DNA of 8,467 nt from Bacteroidales bacterium (lineage in GTDB: Bacteria; Bacteroidota; Bacteroidia; Bacteroidales; UBA932). Where the stretch lies: NCBI GenBank assembly GCA_017651785.1, contig JAGCCD010000089.1, positions 1-8,467 of the forward strand, given 5' to 3'. Each line of letters begins with the position of its first letter. The stretch's first letter is position 1. A model generated the notes under the pieces. It saw only the letters and a list, made by a program, of their open reading frames with translations. It did no database searches and was not told where the DNA came from. Below, piece by piece: positions 1 through 6,755 of the stretch. The translations under genes were made by a program, and so were the position numbers.

Positions 1-593
1 ATGTCTCCGAAGCGGTAGCCAAGAACGGATAGTTTCTTGACTTTGTGGTGCCAGCCCTGTATGGGGACTACCTCCACGCTGGCGCCCTCCATTCCGCTGT
101 TGCCAAGGTGCCGGTATCCGAATCCCTTTTCCCACTTTATGACCTCGTCTCCGGCGTTGGAATACACCTTGAACGGGCCGCTGGCGTCTATGGTGTGCAT
201 ATGCCACTCTGGCGCTCCCTGGTACTTGGGCTCCGCGAAGGCGTATGCGTACATATGGCGGAGCGATTCTTCCACGTACTTCTCGCAGTAGATGTTTACG
301 GGACGGCTCTCGCAGAGGTTGAGGGCGCGCGTGTCATCCAGTCCTCCAACGTGGTCCATATGATTGTGTGTGAGGAGGATGGCGTCCAGGTGAACGATGC
401 CGGCGCGGAGGGCCTGCTGGCGGAAGTCGGGCCCGCAGTCTACAAGTATGGTGAGGCCTCCGTATTCTACAAGGGCGGAAGCGCGAAGGCGGTTGTCGCG
501 AGGGTCGGAAGAAGTGCACACGGGGCAGGTACATCCCAGCATGGGTATGCCGGAAGATGTGCCCGATCCGAGTATAGTCAGTTTGGTTTTCAT
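1..593 (-). CDS. MBL-fold metallohydrolase, PhnP-like (C-terminus outside window)
   Basis: Metal-dependent hydrolase of the metallo-beta-lactamase fold, probably cytoplasmic because no signal peptide is visible. The gene starts at ATG 593 and stays open to the left edge, giving 197 visible codons; relatives are about 250 residues, so roughly the last fifth is missing. Visible motifs are an N-terminal LGSGTSSGIP strand-turn (residues 8-17), a cysteine cluster C21-x-C23-x2-C26, DCGPDFRQQ (52-60) and the metal-binding THNHMDH (75-81) supplying H76, H78, D80 and H81. The cysteine cluster plus the DxxPDxRxQ stretch point to the PhnP / phosphoribosyl cyclic phosphodiesterase-like branch rather than glyoxalase II or RNase Z. 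No phosphonate genes are nearby, so the PhnP reaction should not be assumed and the substrate is unknown. Its ATG overlaps the mtaB stop codon as ATGA, so translational coupling is likely. Confidence 0.88.
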   Translation of the reverse strand, partial: MKTKLTILGSGTSSGIPMLGCTCPVCTSSDPRDNRLRASALVEYGGLTILVDCGPDFRQQALRAGIVHLDAILLTHNHMDHVGGLDDTRALNLCESRPVNIYCEKYVEESLRHMYAYAFAEPKYQGAPEWHMHTIDASGPFKVYSNAGDEVIKWEKGFGYRHLGNSGMEGASVEVVPIQGWHHKVKKLSVLGYRFGD

Positions 594-1867
594 ATCGTTA
601 CGTCTATGATCTTTCCGCACAGGGACGGGTCCCAGGGCCTTCTGATGCGGATGTAATTACCAGTGTATCCTTCCATATAGCCGCTGTGCTCAGTAGACTC
701 AAGAAGGGCCCTTTCCCGCACACCGCGGTTTGCCTCTATGAACTCCGAGTGCAGGCGGGAGCTCAGCTCCTCAAGCGCCGCGACGCGCTCTTTCTTGACG
801 GCTTCGCTCACTTGCCCGGGCATTGAGGCTGCCGGCGTGCCCGGCCTGCGGGAGTAGGGGAATACGTGTATGAACGACGGACGCACGCGCTGCTCAAGGA
901 AGGAATATGTCTGCCGGAACAGTTCGGGAGTTTCTCCGGGAAGCCCCACCATTACGTCTATTCCAAAGAAGACCAGCGGCTTGCCCGGCCCCTCGAAAGC
1001 GTGGCGGACGTAATCTATCAGTGCAGCGAAATCTGCCGTGCCGTAATGCCTTCCCATCTTCTGCAGAAGGACGTCGGATCCGGTTTGGAGCGGAATGTGG
1101 AAATGCGGCTGGAACTTGGTGCCCGAGGCCGTCCAGTCCACGATCTCGTGAGTGAGAAGATTGGGCTCGATGCTGGAAATCCTGTATCTCTCTATGCCCT
1201 CCACCCCGTTGAGCGCCTTTAAAAGGTCAAGGAACGACTCTCCGGTGGTACGGCCGAAGTCTCCGGTATTCACGCCCGTGAGCACAATCTCTTTAACCCC
1301 AAGCGCGGCAATCTGGCGTGCGTTCTCTACGCACTCGGAGATGGGAATGTTGCGGCTCTCTCCGCGTGCATAAGGCACAGTGCAGTATGCGCAGTAGTTG
1401 TTGCATCCGTCCTGCACCTTCAGGAACGAACGGGTGCGCTCCCCGCTGCTCCAGGCGCCAAAGACGGCGCTCTCACAAGACGTCATGGCCGGCTGTGACC
1501 GGCCATCCAGCAGCGCGAGGGTTTCCGGCACCACGGAAGCTTTTTGCGAGCAGCCGAACACCAGGGACACGCCGGGGATGGCTTCGTAGTCTTCCCGGCG
1601 GAGCTGGGCGCTGCAACCGGTTACCACGACTATGGCAGACGGATTGACCCTCAGTACTTTACGCACCAGGTTGCGGGACTTTGCATCGGATGTGGCGGTG
1701 ACGGAGCAGGTGTTTATGAGATAGGCGTCGGCGGGGACGCTCCACGGCACTACCTCAAGCCCCGCCTGCCGGAAACCGCGCTCGTAGGTGCTGGTTTCCG
1801 CATAGTTGAGCTTGCAGCCAAGCGTGAGGAAGGCTATCTTCTTACGGTTATCCGTGCCCATTGACAT
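590..1867 (-). CDS. mtaB: tRNA t6A37 C2-methylthiotransferase MtaB
   Basis: Radical-SAM enzyme that adds a methylthio group to C2 of N6-threonylcarbamoyladenosine at position 37 of ANN-decoding tRNAs, giving ms2t6A. At 425 residues the length is normal. The N-terminal methylthiotransferase domain carries three presumed auxiliary [4Fe-4S] ligands, C18 (TLGCKLN), C54 (NTCSVT) and C85 (TGCSAQ). The radical-SAM triad CNNYCAYC supplies C155, C159 and C162. The C-terminus ends in a short TRAM-like RNA-binding stretch with GYTGNYIRIR. The CKLN signature and compact TRAM region fit MtaB better than MiaB (i6A) or RimO (ribosomal protein S12). The gene overlaps folB by 34 bp and the downstream hydrolase by 4 bp. 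Two starts are possible, ATG 1867 and ATG 1861 (Met3); a GGAGG lies 3 nt before the first and 9 nt before the second, so Met3 may be the true start. The t6A-making gene tsaD lies across the divergent promoter. Confidence 0.93.
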   Translation of the reverse strand: MSMGTDNRKKIAFLTLGCKLNYAETSTYERGFRQAGLEVVPWSVPADAYLINTCSVTATSDAKSRNLVRKVLRVNPSAIVVVTGCSAQLRREDYEAIPGVSLVFGCSQKASVVPETLALLDGRSQPAMTSCESAVFGAWSSGERTRSFLKVQDGCNNYCAYCTVPYARGESRNIPISECVENARQIAALGVKEIVLTGVNTGDFGRTTGESFLDLLKALNGVEGIERYRISSIEPNLLTHEIVDWTASGTKFQPHFHIPLQTGSDVLLQKMGRHYGTADFAALIDYVRHAFEGPGKPLVFFGIDVMVGLPGETPELFRQTYSFLEQRVRPSFIHVFPYSRRPGTPAASMPGQVSEAVKKERVAALEELSSRLHSEFIEANRGVRERALLESTEHSGYMEGYTGNYIRIRRPWDPSLCGKIIDVTI

Positions 1868-2187
1868 TCTCCTCCAACCGGTGGATTTTTCTTGCTGAGA
1901 GTGAGCTCGAAATGCTTCAGCTCCGGAATCTCTGCCAGAAGCGCGTCTGCGATGCGGCCCGCCACGTGCTCTATGAGGTTGGACGCGGTCTCCATCTGCT
2001 GAGCGGCTACGGCGTACACGCGCGAATAGTCAAGCGCGTCTGCCAGGTCGTCGGAGGCCTCCGCCCTGCGGGTGTCCACCTCACAGCGGAAGTCCAGAAG
2101 GTACTCCGTTCCTGTGAGCCTCTCCTGGGGAAGGCAGCCGTGATACGCGTAGAAGCGCATTCCCGTAAGTTCCAGAGTTGACGTCAT
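1834..2187 (-). CDS. folB: Dihydroneopterin aldolase FolB
   Basis: Cytoplasmic folate-pathway enzyme that splits 7,8-dihydroneopterin into 6-hydroxymethyl-7,8-dihydropterin and glycolaldehyde. The 117-residue length is typical. Family landmarks are present in order: GMRFYAYHGCLPQE (9-22) with the active-site Glu22, LDYSRVY with Tyr54, NLIEHVAGRIADALL (70-84) with the substrate-binding Glu73 region, and LTLSKKNPPVGG (96-107) with the catalytic Lys100. All the expected key residues are in place, so the enzyme should be active. The ATG at 2187 overlaps the tamB stop codon (ATGA) and the 3' end overlaps mtaB by 34 bp, so the gene is embedded in the leftward operon. No other folate genes (folE, folK, folP) are in the window. 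A 7,8-dihydroneopterin epimerase or oxygenase variant cannot be excluded from sequence alone, but the aldolase is the simplest reading. Confidence 0.95.
   Translation of the reverse strand: MTSTLELTGMRFYAYHGCLPQERLTGTEYLLDFRCEVDTRRAEASDDLADALDYSRVYAVAAQQMETASNLIEHVAGRIADALLAEIPELKHFELTLSKKNPPVGGECQWARITVRR
1871..1875 (-). promoter_or_regulatory. Shine-Dalgarno-like GGAGG before mtaB, inside folB
   Basis: The minus strand reads GGAGG-AGA-ATG-TCA-ATG, placing a strong purine-rich element within the 3' end of folB. Spacing is 3 nt to the upstream ATG (1867) and 9 nt to the second ATG (1861). Normal spacing favours the second ATG. Bacteroidota often start translation without a Shine-Dalgarno sequence, so this is suggestive only. 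Confidence 0.45.
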
Positions 2188-5100
2188 TGTATCTCTATGC
2201 GTTTAATCTCCCGTCTTGTAATTGTCTGCTGCTGCCTGCGCTTGCGTGGCGTGAAGAGGTCTTTGAAGAAGTTCTTCCACTTGTCGAATTCCTTCTGGTA
2301 CGACAGACCCACGCCGTTGCGCTGCGAGTAGTCCAGGCTGCTGGTGTACTCGTCGGCCGAATGGCTGAAGAGCTTGAAGCGGAGCTCGCCGCTGCGGTCC
2401 AGCTTGAGCTCTATGTCAAGGTCTCCCACAATGTCGCCGTTGGCGCTCTTGGATGTACTGTACTTCCTGTTGCCCACCGAGCCGCCCACAACCAGGCGGT
2501 TGTTGAACAGCTGAGTGGATACGGCTACGTCGAACAAATCGGTTCCGGCGTTGTCCTGCTGGTAGCCGAAGCCGAAGTCGACGGGAATGTCAAGCTTCTG
2601 CAGTATGTTGTTAAGCTGGCCGGCAACTATCTCTCCCACGTTGGCGTATATCATATTGGAACCGTTCACGATGCCGGCGTTCTCTTCGGGAAGGAAGGTG
2701 CCGAAGAGAAGCAGGGCGACGAACTGTTTCTGGACCTTGTCGGTGGTGGAGAGGGCGGCCTCCACCTTCATCTTGGTGCTGGGCTCCAGGTCGGGAACGT
2801 CTATGGAGAAGGACACTTCGGGGCTGCGGAACTTGCCGCCGATGTTCAGCCCGCACACCACGTTGCGGCGGGTGGAAACGGCGGTAGAGTCTGCCAGAAG
2901 CGTTCCCAGCGTGGTTTTTACGTTGTGGGTAGCCTTGATGTCGAGCGTGCTCTCCAGCGGGTCTCCGTTGAACCTGAGGGCGCCGCCCTGCTGGATCTCG
3001 AATTCCTTGCTCACTATGCCGGGGATATTCAGCAGGTACTTACCCTTGTCTATCAGGTAGTCTCCGTTGATCTGCACCTTTGACTGGGCAGTGTTGAAGT
3101 CGAACACTACAGTTCCGGAGCCGGCGGCGGTGAGCACGTGGCCGGAGTCTTTGTCTATCTCTATGTTGGCCGTAACCTCGGGGCTGATGGACGCCCTTGC
3201 GTGAACGGTAAGCTTGCCCTTGCGCGTAGGCTTGGGGTCGGCCTTTGCGTCGCTGTTGTCCGATTCCGGAGAGACGAAGGTCAGGAGGTCTCCGCCGGAT
3301 GCGGCCATCGACGACGAAATTGGAACGTTTACGGAGCCGGCGCCGGCGGTGCTGATGTAGGCGTTCACGCCCAGGTCGCTGAAGGGACCCGTTACGCGGC
3401 CGAGGCCGGACACTGCGAGGTCTCCGTAAACGCCTATGCCGCTTTCTCCCATAGGTACGTTGAGGGCCTTGAGGCGGTTCATCTGCAGGGAGGCGTTGAG
3501 CGTGGGGGCGGAGAAGTCTCCAAGGGCAAGTGTGCCGGTGAGGACACCTATGCCGCCGAAGTCGTCCTTTGTGCCTATGTTGTTGAACGTTACTATGTTG
3601 TCTGCAATGCCGAGGGTGCCGTCAAGCGTGTAGGCAACATTGGTGTAGCCCACGCGGAAGCGCACGCCGTCCAGCCGCATACTCTCGCTGTCGAGCTTGA
3701 GGTCTTTGGTGCTGCCGCCTGCGGTAATGGTGCCGGTGAGTTTGCCGCCTATCTCGGGAAGGATGTCTTTTATGAAAGGCGCGGCCACGCCCAGGTCGAA
3801 ACCGTCGAACACGGCGGTGGCGTTTACGGCTCCGTCTTTCATACCGTAGCTGCCGGTGACGTCAAGGCCCTTTATGCCGTCCGTGAGGTTGGACAGGTTG
3901 AAGGCGATGGCCTGGGCCTCGTCGTCCCATTTGCTGTTCAGGGAGATGTCTCCCGCCTCTACGCCGGAGAACTCCAGGCCGGTGAGGTCTAACCCGGCAG
4001 AAAGCGCGAGTTCCTTTGAGAAGGGCGACTGAAGCACCGCGTCTCCCTGGAGTATGCCCTTGAGTCCCAGCATATTGCCGGTGAAGGCGTTGACGATGTC
4101 CACGTCAAGCTCGTTGAAGCTGACTCTGAGAGAGTCGGACGCCTCCCGGCTCACTCCGCCCTGCAGGAAGATGCTCTGGTCTCCTGACGTGAGGGCAAGG
4201 CCGCCGGTGTATGCGCGGCCGTCCTTGAGCATAATGAGGGACTGACCGAGCTCCCAGGTGTTGGACTTTATGTCTATCTGCGAGGGGAGTGTCATTACGG
4301 CGATCTGCAGGGAGTCTCCGGGGGTGCGGCTGAACTCTGCGTCCATAAACAGCTCTCCGCCGCCCTCAAGCAGGTCCGCGTTCCCGTAAGTGGCGGCTAC
4401 GCCCAGCATGTCATCAGCCGCCGAGATGCTGAAGGAAGCCTTGCTGAGGCCGAAGTCTCCTATCTTAATGCGGTCTGCGTCTATGGTGCCGTCAAGACTG
4501 CCGCCCAGGTTGCCTATCGCCACGTCAAGCGACTTGGCGCTGATGCCGTTCCACTCCACCGACGGCGACGTTATGTAGCCGAGTATGCTGCCGTCCGTGC
4601 CGGCGTCTATGTTGAGGGCGGTCTCTTTGCCTATCTTGAGACCGGGAAGCAGGAACGCCAGCAGGCCGTCCGTATTGTGGAATACGGCGCTTAGGGACGT
4701 GTTCTTGGAGATTGGCGCCGCCGGTTCCTTGCCCTCGGGGTTGAAGAAGGCGGGGATGGTGTTGTCCAGCGTATTGCTGCGGAGGGCGCCGGCAAGCGAG
4801 CCGAAGTCGGGCGTGCCCTTGTATTTGGCGTCGAACATGTCCGAGTTGAGCACCAGGGTGAGTTCTCCGTCGTTGCTCCTGGCCTGGGCCTCGATGTCTC
4901 CGAGGTCGAAGGTGCCCTCGTCGCTGGTGAGCTGCAGGCCGGTCACGAACACGCGCGCAGGTTCCTCTTCGCGGAAGCCCTGCTCGCCGCTTATACTGCA
5001 GGAAACCAGCGACTTGCCGCCTCTGCGGTCTATGCCGGTGGCGGCCAGGTCGAATTCAGTTATCTCTGCTTCTATGCGTGCGTTCTTCTCCTTCCAGTCT

Positions 5101-6647
5101 ACGTTGGCGGCCAGGTCGAAGACGGCGTTGGGGTCTGATGAACGGAAGGCCGCCACGGCGTTGGAGCCTATCATATAGCCTTCCATCTCAAGGTCGTGGT
5201 AGTCGTAGCCCAGCACCTCTATGGAAGGGATGGTGAGGTTGTCTACAGTTATTCGCGGCGTGCGGTCAAGCGTGCCGGAGATCTGGGCGGTGAAGTCGCT
5301 GCGGCCAAGCTCCTTGGCGCCGATTATCTTGCCGAGGTTCAGGCGGTCGGCATCTGCCGTGGCCTTGAATTCTATGGGGCGTGAACTGTCCGTTACGTTC
5401 TGCGCGCTGGCTTTGAGGCCGACGGAACCTATGGCGGAAGTGAGGTTAAGATCTGCCACGGGGGCGTTCAGGGGGCCGGTCAGGGTGCCGTTGGCGGTGA
5501 AAGTGGTATGCGGTGCTATGGATTTGAGGTCCGCCTTTGCGCCTACGTCTGCAAGGAGCTTAGTGAGGCCCTCCGTGGTGAAGGAGAGGTCTGAGATCTG
5601 CGCGTTCACGCGCATATCGGAAGTACTGGGGATACCGCTCATTGTGCCGTTTACGGTGCCGGAGACTCCGCAGTCCGGGCCGGTGAAGGTGAGGTCTGAT
5701 ATCCTGAAGTTGCTTATTGGGCCGGTGAATCGGCACGATGCTATGTCCAGTGCCAGAGGGCTTCCGTAGAACGTGTCTCCGGAGAAGTTGCCAATTGAGT
5801 GGAATACCAGATGGCTGCCCCTGGCTATGGAGGCGTCGAATTCTACCTTGTGCAGGAAGTCGCTCCAGGCGGAGGGGTCTCCCTCGTAGTTGAGGTTGAA
5901 GCGCGGCAGGCGGATGTTGCTGCCGGCGGCGTCTTTAAGACGGAAGTTGCGGATGTTGGTGTGTCCCATTCCAACGGCGCAGGAGCCGCTGGCGTCCAGG
6001 ATGTTGTAGCCGCACTTCTCTATGGCGTCAAGATGGTCTACCACCGCGTGCATACGGCCTCCGTGCATGCTTACGTCGTGCCCCGTAAGGTTGAAGCGGA
6101 GATCCATATCTTCGTAATTGATGCCGTGCTTGGGCGTCGAGGGGTTGGGCCCCATGTTGATCATCCTGTAGCGGGCGTTGGTGAATTGTGCGCGGCCTAT
6201 GCTGAACAGGGTGTCCAACGGCATTCCGGAACTCTCTCCGCCGTAGAGGTGGAAGACGCGGGTGAGGTTGGTGCCTCCCTTTTCGTTGCCCGGTTCTATT
6301 ACCAGGTTGAAGTTGACGTCTTTGGCGTCTACGCGGTCAAGGCGCACATACTTGCGCTTGAGGAGCGCGGCGGGGGAGATGGTGGCGGAGAGGCTGCCAA
6401 TGCTGCCAAGGGTGTCTATAGAGCCGGAGCCGCGGCCGTAGATGTCTGGGGCGGGGTTGTCGTCAAGAATAACTATGTCTTTGACTGTTACGGCGTTAAA
6501 AGGATGCAGACGCACCGAGCCAATCTCTACGCGGCCGTCCATGCCTTCGCTGAGCTTGCCGGCGGCATAGCGGGCGAGGGCTGTCTGGACTGCAGGCAGC
6601 TGCACGGCGAAAGTGAGCGCGAGGAACAGAAGAACCAGGACTCCCAC
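2184..6647 (-). CDS. tamB: TamB-like translocation/assembly module protein (DUF490)
   Basis: Very large (1487 residues) envelope protein of the TamB/AsmA-like family, expected to be anchored in the inner membrane by an N-terminal helix and to cross the periplasm as a long beta-taco groove. TamB partners with an Omp85 protein (TamA, or TamL in Bacteroidota) and is linked to outer-membrane protein insertion and phospholipid transport. A hydrophobic segment fills residues 2-16, followed by QLPAVQTALARYAAGKLSE, a typical AsmA/TamB opening. The middle is a long run of weak beta-strand repeats. The C-terminal TamB domain is clear: GKYLLNIPGIVSKEFEIQQG from about 1202, KFRSPEVSFSIDVPDLEP from 1272, and LLLFGTFLPE at 1312-1321. 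A short basic tail (TPRKRRQQQTITRREIKR) ends the protein. The start is unusual: the only standard start codon in the open frame is GTG 6647, with no upstream Shine-Dalgarno and no positive residues before the membrane helix. No tamA is in view. First gene of the leftward operon. Confidence 0.93.
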   Translation of the reverse strand: MGVLVLLFLALTFAVQLPAVQTALARYAAGKLSEGMDGRVEIGSVRLHPFNAVTVKDIVILDDNPAPDIYGRGSGSIDTLGSIGSLSATISPAALLKRKYVRLDRVDAKDVNFNLVIEPGNEKGGTNLTRVFHLYGGESSGMPLDTLFSIGRAQFTNARYRMINMGPNPSTPKHGINYEDMDLRFNLTGHDVSMHGGRMHAVVDHLDAIEKCGYNILDASGSCAVGMGHTNIRNFRLKDAAGSNIRLPRFNLNYEGDPSAWSDFLHKVEFDASIARGSHLVFHSIGNFSGDTFYGSPLALDIASCRFTGPISNFRISDLTFTGPDCGVSGTVNGTMSGIPSTSDMRVNAQISDLSFTTEGLTKLLADVGAKADLKSIAPHTTFTANGTLTGPLNAPVADLNLTSAIGSVGLKASAQNVTDSSRPIEFKATADADRLNLGKIIGAKELGRSDFTAQISGTLDRTPRITVDNLTIPSIEVLGYDYHDLEMEGYMIGSNAVAAFRSSDPNAVFDLAANVDWKEKNARIEAEITEFDLAATGIDRRGGKSLVSCSISGEQGFREEEPARVFVTGLQLTSDEGTFDLGDIEAQARSNDGELTLVLNSDMFDAKYKGTPDFGSLAGALRSNTLDNTIPAFFNPEGKEPAAPISKNTSLSAVFHNTDGLLAFLLPGLKIGKETALNIDAGTDGSILGYITSPSVEWNGISAKSLDVAIGNLGGSLDGTIDADRIKIGDFGLSKASFSISAADDMLGVAATYGNADLLEGGGELFMDAEFSRTPGDSLQIAVMTLPSQIDIKSNTWELGQSLIMLKDGRAYTGGLALTSGDQSIFLQGGVSREASDSLRVSFNELDVDIVNAFTGNMLGLKGILQGDAVLQSPFSKELALSAGLDLTGLEFSGVEAGDISLNSKWDDEAQAIAFNLSNLTDGIKGLDVTGSYGMKDGAVNATAVFDGFDLGVAAPFIKDILPEIGGKLTGTITAGGSTKDLKLDSESMRLDGVRFRVGYTNVAYTLDGTLGIADNIVTFNNIGTKDDFGGIGVLTGTLALGDFSAPTLNASLQMNRLKALNVPMGESGIGVYGDLAVSGLGRVTGPFSDLGVNAYISTAGAGSVNVPISSSMAASGGDLLTFVSPESDNSDAKADPKPTRKGKLTVHARASISPEVTANIEIDKDSGHVLTAAGSGTVVFDFNTAQSKVQINGDYLIDKGKYLLNIPGIVSKEFEIQQGGALRFNGDPLESTLDIKATHNVKTTLGTLLADSTAVSTRRNVVCGLNIGGKFRSPEVSFSIDVPDLEPSTKMKVEAALSTTDKVQKQFVALLLFGTFLPEENAGIVNGSNMIYANVGEIVAGQLNNILQKLDIPVDFGFGYQQDNAGTDLFDVAVSTQLFNNRLVVGGSVGNRKYSTSKSANGDIVGDLDIELKLDRSGELRFKLFSHSADEYTSSLDYSQRNGVGLSYQKEFDKWKNFFKDLFTPRKRRQQQTITRREIKRIEIQ

Positions 6648-6690
6648 TATGCGGGCGATTATGTTTCTAGCCTTTGCGATAACGCCTAAT

Positions 6691-6703
6691 GGTTTGTTAA
6701 ACC
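6691..6703. repeat. Small dyad GGTTT-GTT-AAACC near the tamB transcript start
   Basis: A perfect 5-bp inverted repeat with a 3-nt centre lies about where transcription toward tamB would begin if the leftward -7 element at 6713-6706 is used. It could be an operator half-site pair or a small hairpin in the leader, or chance in AT-rich DNA. There is no matching regulator in the window. Confidence 0.3.
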
Positions 6704-6705
6704 TA

Positions 6706-6713
6706 CAAATTTA
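6706..6713 (-). promoter_or_regulatory. Putative leftward promoter -7 element (TAAATTTG) for tamB operon
   Basis: Read on the minus strand, this is an exact match to the Bacteroidota sigma-ABfr -7 consensus TAnnTTTG. The predicted transcript start would be near 6699, leaving a leader of about 50 nt before GTG 6647. A convincing TTTG -33 element at the usual 19-21 nt spacing is not visible; the nearest upstream TTTG (6744-6741) is 27 nt away. It would drive tamB, folB, mtaB and the hydrolase. Confidence 0.45.
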
Positions 6714-6725
6714 ACAATAATTTGC

Positions 6726-6733
6726 TAAATTTG
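6726..6733 (+). promoter_or_regulatory. Putative rightward promoter -7 element (TAAATTTG) for tsaD
   Basis: Exact match to the Bacteroidota -7 consensus TAnnTTTG, about 22 nt before the tsaD ATG, implying a very short leader. No TTTG lies 19-21 nt upstream of it. An alternative is the weaker ATAATTTG at 6717-6724, which has a TTTG at 6693-6696 with a 20-nt spacer. Together with the leftward element it forms an inverted pair of 8-bp arms separated by 12 bp. Confidence 0.45.
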
Positions 6734-6755
6734 CGGGGCGCAAAGGCATATTTGA

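Noticed and set aside
45..656. A 203-codon plus-strand frame at the left edge
   Set aside because: It is antisense and codon-aligned to the MBL-fold gene, whose metal-binding motif is unmistakable.
4054..5769. Further plus-strand open frames inside tamB (4054-4245, 4390-4578, 4585-5178, 5221-5769)
   Set aside because: They are low-complexity Ser/Pro/Leu/Arg-rich shadow translations lying wholly within a well-supported gene.
2178..6689. Long plus-strand open frames opposite tamB (2178-3083, 3138-3992, 5799-6689)
   Set aside because: All lie in the codon-aligned antisense frame of tamB. They stay open because tamB rarely uses TTA, CTA and TCA codons, which would read as stops on the other strand. 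Their Val/Gly/Ala-rich translations show no recognisable domain.
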